Source: JAEUSG01 sp964590225 (GTDB lineage: Bacteria; Fibrobacterota; OXYB2-FULL-49-7; JAEUSG01). Taken from it: 57,917 bases of DNA. This document shows, piece by piece, positions 8,018-16,147 of the stretch. Under the pieces are notes generated by a model that saw nothing but the letters and a program-made list of their open reading frames with translations, was not told where the DNA came from and made no database searches. The position numbers and the translations under genes are program-made. The stretch is taken from NCBI GenBank assembly GCA_964590225.1, contig CAZPWS010000016.1:1-57917 (forward strand). Reading direction: 5' to 3'. Positions within the stretch are counted from its first letter, which is position 1; each line of letters opens with the position of its first letter.

Positions 8018-9235
8018 ATGGGTATAAAACACATAGTAAATGGCGGGGTTACAAGCGCAAGAGGTTATTTAGCCTCCTCTACTACGGCAGGAATAAAAAA
8101 ATCGGGAAAACCTGATTTAGCCTTGCTTGTATCCGAAAAACCTGCATACGCATTATGCGCAACAACAACTAACAGACTCTCTGCTGCTCCTGTCAAATGG
8201 TGCCGTAAAATTGCTGCGGGAATTGCTTCGGTAAAAGGTGTTCTTGTTAACAGTGGCAACGCAAATGCCGGAACGGGAGACAAAGGCTGGGAGAATTGCG
8301 TTAAAATGGCCGAGACAGTCGCGCAGGAACTCGGCTGCAACTCAGAGAAAATTTTTATTTGTTCAACAGGTGTTATTGGCAGACAACTGCCAATTGAAAA
8401 AATTGTTACTGCTATCCCTTTGCTCAAAGTAAACATTAACGATGATGGCGGCTCATTTTTTGCGAAAGCCATAATGACTACCGACCTTGTAACAAAAGAA
8501 TGCGCTGTGGAAATAAATTTGGATGGAAAGCAGGTGATAATTGGAGGGTGTTGTAAGGGTTCTGGTATGATCCACCCTAATATGGCCACCATGCTCGCTT
8601 TTGTTACTACCGATGCGGCTATCTCGAAAACAGCATTTCAGAAGTCTTTTAATAAGGCACTCTCAATGAGTTTCAACAGAATAACCGTTGACGGCGATAC
8701 AAGTACAAACGATACTCTGATTTGCCTTGCCAACGGCTTTGCTGGAAACGACGAAATAATTGACGATACCGATAACCATAATCTTTTTACCGACGCGCTT
8801 ACACATGTATTCACAGAGCTTGCCAAGATGATAGTGCTTGACGGGGAGGGAGCTACAAAATTTGTTAAAGTTATGGTTGAAGGGGCACCAACCGAGAAAG
8901 ATGCAGACGCTGCCGCAAGGTCCATTGCCAATTCACCGCTTGTAAAAACTGCCCTTTTCGGTAACGACCCTAACTGGGGAAGAATAATGGCCGCCGTTGG
9001 ATATTCAGGCTCCACCATAAATCCAGAAAAAGCCGACCTAACTGTTGCAGGAGTCGCTCTTGTAAAAAAAGGAGAACCTCTCCCATTCGATATAAAGGCA
9101 ACCGCAGAAAAAATGAAAGAGGCAAAAAATATTGACATAATTGTTAATTGCAACAGCGGAAAGGAGCGCGCTACCATATATACATGCGACTTATCGTACG
9201 ATTATGTTAAGATAAATGCGGAATACACAACATGA
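8018..9235 (+). CDS. argJ: bifunctional glutamate N-acetyltransferase / ornithine acetyltransferase
   Basis: ArgJ transfers acetyl groups from N-acetylornithine to glutamate, driving the cyclic arginine pathway. The protein is an autocatalytic Ntn-type enzyme. The cleavage motif is present as HPNMATMLAF, with the break expected between Ala190 and Thr191, so alpha and beta chains should form. Other family segments are VNSGNANAGTG, STGVIGRQLP, TVDGDTSTND and NDPNWGRIMAAVG. ATG 8018 gives the usual N-terminus leading into VNGGVTSARGYLA. Longer starts at 7973-7979 would overlap the fapA gene. The 405-residue length is typical. Its stop overlaps the rpiB start by ATGA. No other arginine gene is in the window. 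Confidence 0.95.
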   Translation: MGIKHIVNGGVTSARGYLASSTTAGIKKSGKPDLALLVSEKPAYALCATTTNRLSAAPVKWCRKIAAGIASVKGVLVNSGNANAGTGDKGWENCVKMAETVAQELGCNSEKIFICSTGVIGRQLPIEKIVTAIPLLKVNINDDGGSFFAKAIMTTDLVTKECAVEINLDGKQVIIGGCCKGSGMIHPNMATMLAFVTTDAAISKTAFQKSFNKALSMSFNRITVDGDTSTNDTLICLANGFAGNDEIIDDTDNHNLFTDALTHVFTELAKMIVLDGEGATKFVKVMVEGAPTEKDADAAARSIANSPLVKTALFGNDPNWGRIMAAVGYSGSTINPEKADLTVAGVALVKKGEPLPFDIKATAEKMKEAKNIDIIVNCNSGKERATIYTCDLSYDYVKINAEYTT

Positions 9236-9669
9236 AAAACAAGTTGATAGCAATTGGAAGCGACCACGCTGGTTTCGGGCTAAAAGAGGCGCTAAAACCA
9301 CTTCTTGACGCGGAAGCTATAGATTATAAAGATTACGGAACTCATTCAACCGATTCGGTTGACTATCCAAAGTATGCGAAAATAGTAGCAAAGGCTGTGA
9401 CAGATGGAGAGGCAGAAAAGGGAATTCTCATCTGCGGAACAGGCCTTGGCATGTGCTACACTGCAAATAGGTTCAAGGGTGTACGGGCAGCCTTATCTCC
9501 TAACACCGAGTATGCCCGACTTGCCGCAGCTCACAATAACGCGAATATTCTCTGCTTAAGCGGCCGGATGCAAACCCCTGTAGAAGCGATTCAGATTATC
9601 AAAACATGGTTATCCACCCCCTACGAATCGGGGCGCCATGACAAACGAATATCAATGATTGACGAATGA
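9232..9669 (+). CDS. rpiB: ribose-5-phosphate isomerase B
   Basis: Interconverts ribose-5-phosphate and ribulose-5-phosphate in the pentose phosphate pathway. The 145-residue sequence has the RpiB/LacAB signature: IAIGSDHAGFGLKE at the N-terminus, DYPKYAK, the catalytic-cysteine loop LICGTGLGM, and GVRAAL followed by AAAHNNANIL. It starts inside the argJ stop (ATGA overlap) and its own stop overlaps glyA in the same way, so the three are translationally coupled. The rpiB-glyA order is common in bacteria, which supports the assignment. Confidence 0.95.
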   Translation: MKNKLIAIGSDHAGFGLKEALKPLLDAEAIDYKDYGTHSTDSVDYPKYAKIVAKAVTDGEAEKGILICGTGLGMCYTANRFKGVRAALSPNTEYARLAAAHNNANILCLSGRMQTPVEAIQIIKTWLSTPYESGRHDKRISMIDE

Positions 9670-10982
9670 AAGGTGTTATCGGTATGACGATGGACAATCT
9701 AAAACGGATAGATCCGGAAATATTCGCAGTGACTTTACGCGAAGAACGGCGACAGGAAGAGGGAATGGAATTAATTGCCTCCGAGAATTATGTTTCGCGA
9801 GCCGTTTTGGAAGCTATGGGTACCGTGTTCAACAATAAATACTCTGAGGGGTATGCAGGAAAACGATATTATGCCGGCAATCATATTGTTGACGAAATGG
9901 AACGAATCTGCATCGATAGGGCAAAAAAGCTATTTGGCTGTGAACATGTAAATGTCCAAACGCTATCTGGTAGTCCGGCAAATACCGCAGTTTATTTCGC
10001 GTTACTTAAGCCTGGCGACAAAGTAATGGGGCTTGCTTTGGATCAGGGTGGTCACTTGTCTCACGGACACAAGGTAAACTTTTCCGGAATGATGTATAAC
10101 TTTGTGCAATACACTGTAAATAAAGATACAGGCATAATTGACATGGAAAAAGTTCGCGAGATTGCCCTAAAGGAAAAACCAAAAATGATTCTCGCTGGTT
10201 TTTCTGCATATTCAAGGAATCTTGACTGGAAAGCTTTTAAATCAATTGCAGATGAGGTTGGAGCATTGACATTTGCTGATATTGCCCATATTGCCGGACT
10301 AATCGCCGGAAAACAGATTGAATCCCCTATTCCCTACTTCGATGTAGTTACTACAACCACGCACAAAACACTCAGGGGGCCAAGAGGTGCTATAATTATG
10401 TGCAAAGAGAGGTTTGCACAGGCTATTGACACTGCTGTCTTTCCTGGATTACAGGGTGGCCCTCATGACCATATAAATGCGGCAAAGGCTGTAGCCTTTA
10501 AAGAGGCTCTCGACCCATCGTTCGAACAATATGCCGGCCAAACTATAAGGAATTCCAAAAAACTTGCCGACGAATTAATTAGAAGGGGATTTCGGATAGT
10601 GAGCGGCGGAACAGACAACCACCTCATGGTAGTAGATACGACAAGCAAAGGGGTTCCCGGCTTAACAGCCGAGCGAGCACTTGATGTAGCGCATATTTCA
10701 TGCAGCAGGAGTACCATACCATTTGATCCAAGAAAACCTTTTAATCCAAGTGGAATAAGGCTCGGGACACCAGCAGTTACAACAAGAGGCATGAATGAAA
10801 GAGATATGCTAAAGCTCGCGGAATGGATCGATCGCATAGTAGCTGTTGCTGGAGAAAAGGCAGAATATAGTGAGATGAAAGGAACAGAGCTCTGCTCTAT
10901 TTTAAGTAATCACGCAGAAATGGTTAAAATAGGCGGAGAAGTTAAGGAATTTTGCCTTAGCTTTCCACTATTCAGGGAATAA
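9666..10982 (+). CDS. glyA: serine hydroxymethyltransferase
   Basis: PLP enzyme that converts serine plus tetrahydrofolate to glycine plus 5,10-methylene-THF, a main entry to one-carbon metabolism. Family motifs are ELIASENYVSRAV, NKYSEGYAGKRYY, VQTLSGSPANTAVY, ADIAHIAGLIA, and the PLP-lysine motif TTTTHKTLRGPRGA (Lys234 counted from 9666). The annotated ATG overlaps rpiB. ATG 9684 or 9690 (leading to MDNLKRIDPEIF) also fits the usual N-terminus and has AAGG upstream, so six to eight N-terminal residues are uncertain. Full length and intact. Confidence 0.96.
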   Translation: MKGVIGMTMDNLKRIDPEIFAVTLREERRQEEGMELIASENYVSRAVLEAMGTVFNNKYSEGYAGKRYYAGNHIVDEMERICIDRAKKLFGCEHVNVQTLSGSPANTAVYFALLKPGDKVMGLALDQGGHLSHGHKVNFSGMMYNFVQYTVNKDTGIIDMEKVREIALKEKPKMILAGFSAYSRNLDWKAFKSIADEVGALTFADIAHIAGLIAGKQIESPIPYFDVVTTTTHKTLRGPRGAIIMCKERFAQAIDTAVFPGLQGGPHDHINAAKAVAFKEALDPSFEQYAGQTIRNSKKLADELIRRGFRIVSGGTDNHLMVVDTTSKGVPGLTAERALDVAHISCSRSTIPFDPRKPFNPSGIRLGTPAVTTRGMNERDMLKLAEWIDRIVAVAGEKAEYSEMKGTELCSILSNHAEMVKIGGEVKEFCLSFPLFRE

Positions 10983-11003
10983 TCATATCTTTTTCTAACC
11001 GTA

Positions 11004-12806
11004 ATGAAAAAACTGATTTTTACTGATAACGATCAAGGTGGTATAATCCAAATTGCCAATATAAAAGGAGGTGTTGGCAAATCTACCATAGCTACAAATC
11101 TTGCTGCAAGCCTTGCTGCAAGAGGACAAACACTGATAATTGATCTTGATGTACAGGGGTGTGCTACAGCAGCCTTAGGCAAAGACCCCGCTTCATTTAA
11201 AAAATCAAGCTATAATTTATTTACAAAAAGATATTACCTTCCTGAAACCCTGATGCCCCACCTTAATTCCAGGTCAATAAAAGGGGCCATCAGAAATTTC
11301 ACAAGACGCTTTTTTTTCGGAAAGGATATAATCACGGACCTAACCGTGCCTGTTATGCCTGGCCTCGATCTGATACCGGCCAATGCGAGCCTCTTTGGAC
11401 GAATAACCAAGGGAAAGATCCGTAATTTTATCTTTTCACTCCGTGTCTGTCGCGAGTATTATAAGTACATTATTATCGATACCGCTTCCGTATGGGACGA
11501 CATTGTGAGAACTATTTTTGTTAATGCAGATCTGAACCTTATACCTGTTACACTAAACGCGTTATCTACAAAGAGTCTTAAAGAGTACATTAACGAAATA
11601 GCAAAACTGCTTCGTAAGCACCCTAATGTGAATGTACGCATTATAAAAAATGAGGTGTATGGCACTTCCTCATCGCTTAATAAAGGCAAAACGAGAACAA
11701 TGAACGAAAACCGCAGCTATTTGCACTCTCTCTTTGAGTCATTCGCTGCTCAGTCTGGCGACAATGAAACTGCACTACCACGATCCATCGTACTCAATCT
11801 TGAAATTCCTGAAGCATCCATTATTCGTTCTGCCCAGGACAGCGGTCTCTCAGTAGTACAATTAAGAAACATTGGCTCTTTAAGAAAATCCTTCGAACAG
11901 CTTACGGACGCTGTTCAATTTCTTCTTAACCGTATCCATAACGCAAAACCGAAAAAAATCGATATAAAATTTGAAATCGACGCGTATGCGAGAATCTTCC
12001 TAAAGGCTGCTGTATTTCTGTTTGCTGCGTTATTCTCGTTATCAACAACAGAGGGCAAAATTCCACCAGTACGAACACCAGCACAACTTGAAAAAACAGA
12101 GGTCGCGCCAATAATTCATACATTCAGAAGCGATGAGTCATTATATAAAGTTGCGAAATATGCCATTTCAGAATATCGTGCACTTATACCAAACAATATC
12201 TGGCTCGATAAATACATCAGGGAAATTATTCAAAACCACAATCTCATAGCGCGCGAAACAAGGCAGCCTTATATCAATAATGCTTATACAATTCCTATCG
12301 GAACGGAAATTACTCTATATCCGCCCTCCTTCCTCCGAAATCGTAACTACCAACTTGATTATAGGTTGTTTACATACTATAAGTCGCTTGTAAAGGAAGA
12401 AATGCCCTACATAACAGGATTGTGGGCTAACAGAGGCATCGGTGGCGGAACGCCGCATGAAGGCGTTGACATCGCCTGCCCGCTTGGTACCGTAATAATA
12501 TGCCCGTCAGACGGCACGGCAAGACTCGAATGGAGTACAAGAGGCGGAAACACGGTATGTGTTTACAAAGATGACTATATGCTCATGTTCTGCCATATGG
12601 ATAAACGGTTTGTACAACATGGAGAAAAAATCATTAAGGGGCAGCCTATCGGAACTGTTGGTATGACAGGAGTTACTTCCGGTCCCCACCTTCATTTTGG
12701 ATACGCGATTAAATCACCACGAGGGCGCTCATACGATTTTATAGATCCCAATAATTGGGTTTTCAGACAAAATTTTATTCAAAATGAGCTTGTAAAATCG
12801 GAATAG
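11004..12806 (+). CDS. ParA/MinD-like ATPase fused through a transmembrane segment to a LysM-like/M23 peptidase
   Basis: One 600-residue frame with two normally separate activities. Residues 12-310 are a ParA/MinD-type P-loop ATPase. They carry the deviant Walker A KGGVGKST (Lys21, Lys26), LIIDLDVQG (43-52) and the Walker B-like YIIIDTAS (155-162). A hydrophobic segment at ~331-347, preceded by Lys/Arg, should be a single N-in membrane span. Residues ~370-440 look like a degenerate LysM module. Residues ~470-585 are an M23 (LytM) endopeptidase with a complete metal and catalytic set: H485xxxD489, His531, and H562xH564 in GPHLHFG. The predicted layout is a cytoplasmic ATPase tied directly to a periplasmic peptidoglycan hydrolase. 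It starts 21 bases after glyA and abuts bshC exactly. Confidence 0.88.
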   Translation: MKKLIFTDNDQGGIIQIANIKGGVGKSTIATNLAASLAARGQTLIIDLDVQGCATAALGKDPASFKKSSYNLFTKRYYLPETLMPHLNSRSIKGAIRNFTRRFFFGKDIITDLTVPVMPGLDLIPANASLFGRITKGKIRNFIFSLRVCREYYKYIIIDTASVWDDIVRTIFVNADLNLIPVTLNALSTKSLKEYINEIAKLLRKHPNVNVRIIKNEVYGTSSSLNKGKTRTMNENRSYLHSLFESFAAQSGDNETALPRSIVLNLEIPEASIIRSAQDSGLSVVQLRNIGSLRKSFEQLTDAVQFLLNRIHNAKPKKIDIKFEIDAYARIFLKAAVFLFAALFSLSTTEGKIPPVRTPAQLEKTEVAPIIHTFRSDESLYKVAKYAISEYRALIPNNIWLDKYIREIIQNHNLIARETRQPYINNAYTIPIGTEITLYPPSFLRNRNYQLDYRLFTYYKSLVKEEMPYITGLWANRGIGGGTPHEGVDIACPLGTVIICPSDGTARLEWSTRGGNTVCVYKDDYMLMFCHMDKRFVQHGEKIIKGQPIGTVGMTGVTSGPHLHFGYAIKSPRGRSYDFIDPNNWVFRQNFIQNELVKSE

Positions 12807-14270
12807 ATGAAACTGCTCGCGGACATTGATACCACATTCGCAGGAATCGCGAAAGATTATGTTAACGGCGGTCTCTCCCGTTCACTGTTTCAATATGCGC
12901 CCAGCCTACAATCAGTAAAAACAAGAGCCGAAAGAATTTCCGAAGAAAAATATAACAGGGAGGATATTGCAGATGCTCTCATGCAGCAAAACAGGGAATG
13001 GCTCTGTGGTGAAAAAACAGTAGAGCACATTAATAAACTCCGGAAAAAGAACTGTGTTATAGTCTCATGCGGCCATCAGGCTTGTTTGCTCGGAGGTCCC
13101 CTTTTTGTACTATACAAGACATTAACTGCCATAAATACCGCGCTGCTTATTGAGGAAAAAACCGGAATACCGGCAGTACCGCTTTTTTGGCTCGCAACTG
13201 ACGATGATGATATCCCTGAAGTAGTTGACATAAGAAGCGATGCTAATAGGCAAATTTCTTTTCTTCCAAAAAATTATAAGGGTGTTGTGGGGTACCTACC
13301 GTCTCCGGAAAGGGAAGTGCAAAACATACCCTCAATCGGGTGCCACACTTGGGAAGAATATCACGCAAAACTTTTACATTCCTTTTTTAATAGATTTGGT
13401 TTAATTCTGGCAAGTCCTTTACACAAATTAACAAGAGAGCTACGCGCCCCCTTCTTCCGTAAATATCTTCCGGAGGCGGCGCACATAAGAGAAGCTATTG
13501 AAAACCAAACAGCGACTGTTTTGGATCTTGGATTTAAGGCGCAAGTAAAGCTCAAAAAGAACGATTCTTTAATTTACAGAATGAATGAGAAATCAAGAGA
13601 ACGGTTAATGCTTAAAGACCTTGTGGATGCCGATGAATATTCACTCATGTCATCTGCGCTTACCCGTCTCCCATCCCTTGAATACTGTATGCCAATAGCA
13701 GCCGAAATATCAGGACCAAGCGAAGTTGCCTACCACGCGCAAACAAAGGGATTATACGATATACTCGAAAGAGAAATGCCTCCAATTATCTTGAGGAGCT
13801 CATTAACCTTAATTCGAACAGAATGGTTAAGAACAATACAGAAATCAGGAGTTGACATTGCTGACATAATGTTGCCCCGAAATAAAATTGGTATAAATTC
13901 GGATGAAAACAGCGTCAACGAAATCTTGAATAGACTTGACAGTAAGATTGCAGACGCTTTTGATCAGATTGAGGAAGACTTTACACGGGAAATGCCGGAA
14001 TTAGCAACAGCATTTACAGCGGCCAAAAGACGGGGGATATCGACGACCAACTATCTTAGAAAAAAAGTAAATAAAAATAATGCAATGCGATTTGTTAACA
14101 ACAACACCAACCTGTTTAAAATTCTTGAACTTACCTCGCCTCCAGACTTACAGGAGCGGCATTTTGCTTATTTTCCGTTCATAGAAAAGAAAAGTGAATT
14201 TATTGGCGAAATTATTCAATTCTGTATGCCATTCAACAATCAGCACCACATTGTGGAAATAGGTGACTAA
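12807..14270 (+). CDS. bshC: putative cysteine ligase BshC (bacillithiol biosynthesis)
   Basis: BshC is the proposed last enzyme of bacillithiol synthesis, adding cysteine to GlcN-malate. The family segment is clear: SCGHQACLLGGPLFVLYKTLTA followed by IPAVPLFWLATDDDD (residues ~85-140). A later segment (SGPSEVAYHAQTKGLYDILE) and the C-terminal helical region also fit. Its 487 residues are slightly shorter than the Bacillus protein. The ATG directly follows the previous stop codon and its own stop directly precedes bshB1, so it is in one operon with bshB1 and bshA. That context makes the assignment secure. No signal peptide; cytoplasmic. Confidence 0.92.
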   Translation: MKLLADIDTTFAGIAKDYVNGGLSRSLFQYAPSLQSVKTRAERISEEKYNREDIADALMQQNREWLCGEKTVEHINKLRKKNCVIVSCGHQACLLGGPLFVLYKTLTAINTALLIEEKTGIPAVPLFWLATDDDDIPEVVDIRSDANRQISFLPKNYKGVVGYLPSPEREVQNIPSIGCHTWEEYHAKLLHSFFNRFGLILASPLHKLTRELRAPFFRKYLPEAAHIREAIENQTATVLDLGFKAQVKLKKNDSLIYRMNEKSRERLMLKDLVDADEYSLMSSALTRLPSLEYCMPIAAEISGPSEVAYHAQTKGLYDILEREMPPIILRSSLTLIRTEWLRTIQKSGVDIADIMLPRNKIGINSDENSVNEILNRLDSKIADAFDQIEEDFTREMPELATAFTAAKRRGISTTNYLRKKVNKNNAMRFVNNNTNLFKILELTSPPDLQERHFAYFPFIEKKSEFIGEIIQFCMPFNNQHHIVEIGD

Positions 14271-15026
14271 ATGGAAACAACTCTATTAAATGCAGAAATA
14301 CTATTTATTGGGGCGCATCCTGATGATGTTGAGCTTGGCTGTGCAGGAACAATAGCCAAATTAACAGCGGCTGGACACAAAGTGGGAATAATTGATCTTA
14401 CGGCAGGAGAAATGGGATCGAGAGGTTCTGCAGAAGTAAGGCTTCACGAAGCAGCAGCGGCAGCTAAAATACTTGGTGTGGCTTTCCGCCATTGTCTCTT
14501 TATGCCAGACACACAACTTAAATTGACAGATGAATCAGAAAAAAAGATGGTTGAAATTATCCGCGCGGTTCGCCCTCGAGTTGTCTTTACGCCATACCCA
14601 CGCGATACACATCCCGACCATATTGCCACCACCGCCATGTTCGATTCAGCATGGTATAAAGCTGGATTTGCCAAGTACGATCACCCCCTTCCCCGTTTTA
14701 GGCCGGAGAGAATATTTCAGTATTATCTTGGCCTTGCAGATAAGCCATCATTTATTGTTGACATATCGACACACATAGCCAAAAGAAGATCTGCTATTCT
14801 TTCCTATGCATCCCAGTTCGGGAATACGAATGATAAAGATAAAGAACCTGTAACGCGCCTATCTTCCCCAGATTTTCTTGATTCGCTTGAAACCAGACTA
14901 AGATACTTCGGACAGAGAATAATGAAAGACTTTGGCGAACCCTTCTTTATGCAGCAACTTCCCGAAATTGATAACCCTGCTACACTAACAGACAGCGGAT
15001 GGATTTTTAGAGCTAACCAAAAATGA
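14271..15026 (+). CDS. bshB1: N-acetylglucosaminyl-malate deacetylase
   Basis: Second step of bacillithiol synthesis: zinc-dependent removal of the acetyl group from GlcNAc-malate. It belongs to the LmbE/PIG-L deacetylase family, with the metal motif AHPDDVELG (His16, Asp18, Asp19) and HPDH (His114, His117). BshB1-type features include LTAGEMGSRG and EAAAAAKILGV, and the C-terminal half aligns with the family through RPERIFQYYLG. The 251-residue length is typical. It abuts bshC and its stop overlaps the bshA start by four bases. Confidence 0.95.
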   Translation: METTLLNAEILFIGAHPDDVELGCAGTIAKLTAAGHKVGIIDLTAGEMGSRGSAEVRLHEAAAAAKILGVAFRHCLFMPDTQLKLTDESEKKMVEIIRAVRPRVVFTPYPRDTHPDHIATTAMFDSAWYKAGFAKYDHPLPRFRPERIFQYYLGLADKPSFIVDISTHIAKRRSAILSYASQFGNTNDKDKEPVTRLSSPDFLDSLETRLRYFGQRIMKDFGEPFFMQQLPEIDNPATLTDSGWIFRANQK

Positions 15027-16147
15027 ATATTGGCATTACCTGTTATCCAACTTTCGGCGGAAGCGGAATAGTCGCTACTAATATCGGGAAGCAGCTTGCA
15101 GAAAAAGGGCATTCGATTCACTTTATATCTTCATCGCTTCCATACAAACTTAAGCATCATCATCCGTCAAACATCCACTTTCATGAAGTTGAACAGGTAA
15201 ACTACCCCCTTTTTATTGACCATTCTCCATATGTTCTGCTTCTTGCCTCTAAAATGGCCGAAATAGCGGAAGCTGCTAATCTTGAAATTATTCATGTACA
15301 TTATGCAATACCGCACGCCATATCCGCTATTCTTTGCAAACAAATGCTAAAATCAAACCGTTTAAAGATAGTTACCACACTGCATGGCACGGATGTGACA
15401 CTCATTGGCTCACTCGCTTCACTAAAGGACATTACTCTGTTCTCAATAGAAAACAGCGATGGAGTTACAGCCGTATCGGATTACTTAAAAAGCAAAAGCA
15501 TTTCTGTTTTTAAGCCCAATAAAGAGATATCAGTAATACCGAATTTCGTTGACACGGTAGAGTTTAATCCAAAAATTGAGAAATCCCCTCTTATACGAAA
15601 ATCGATACGAAACGAAAAAATTATTATGCATATTTCTAATTTTCGTAAAGTAAAAAGAATTGGCGATATGATAAGCGTATTTAAAAAAATCACAGAGCAA
15701 ATACCATCACGGCTTATTCTCATTGGCGAAGGTCCAGAATCATGTGTCGCCCGTAAAATGGCACAAGAATACGGTATTATGGACAAAATTGAATTTCTTG
15801 GCCCAATTTACGATGTGGCTCCATTAATTGTGCATGCCGATCTCCTCCTTCAAACGAGCGATCATGAAAGTTTCGGCCTTACATGTCTGGAAGCAATAGC
15901 CTGCGGCGTACCAGTAATTGGAACAAGTGGCAGTGGTATAGCTGAAGTTATTGACGATGGCCTAAGTGGCTTTCTCTCTATTCCTGGCGATATAGAAAAA
16001 ATGGCGACTGATGCTCTACGGATACTTACCGACGCAAAGCTCCACAATTCATTTGCAGAATACGGCATTAGAGAAGCAAAGAGACGATATTCGGCAGAGA
16101 CAATAATCAACCAATACGAAAATTTTTACAGCAATGTGCTAAAATGA
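15023..16147 (+). CDS. bshA: N-acetylglucosaminyl-L-malate synthase (GT4 glycosyltransferase)
   Basis: First committed step of bacillithiol synthesis, joining GlcNAc from UDP-GlcNAc to L-malate. The N-terminus MNIGITCYPTFGGSGIVA is diagnostic of BshA. Further family segments are HVHYAIPHA, TLHGTDVTLIG, VIPNFVDT, HISNFRKVKR and the GT-B nucleotide-sugar motif ESFGLTCLEAIACGVPVI with GSGIAEVI. The 374 residues are full length. ATGA overlaps occur at both ends, with bshB1 upstream and lptD downstream. Confidence 0.96.
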   Translation: MNIGITCYPTFGGSGIVATNIGKQLAEKGHSIHFISSSLPYKLKHHHPSNIHFHEVEQVNYPLFIDHSPYVLLLASKMAEIAEAANLEIIHVHYAIPHAISAILCKQMLKSNRLKIVTTLHGTDVTLIGSLASLKDITLFSIENSDGVTAVSDYLKSKSISVFKPNKEISVIPNFVDTVEFNPKIEKSPLIRKSIRNEKIIMHISNFRKVKRIGDMISVFKKITEQIPSRLILIGEGPESCVARKMAQEYGIMDKIEFLGPIYDVAPLIVHADLLLQTSDHESFGLTCLEAIACGVPVIGTSGSGIAEVIDDGLSGFLSIPGDIEKMATDALRILTDAKLHNSFAEYGIREAKRRYSAETIINQYENFYSNVLK

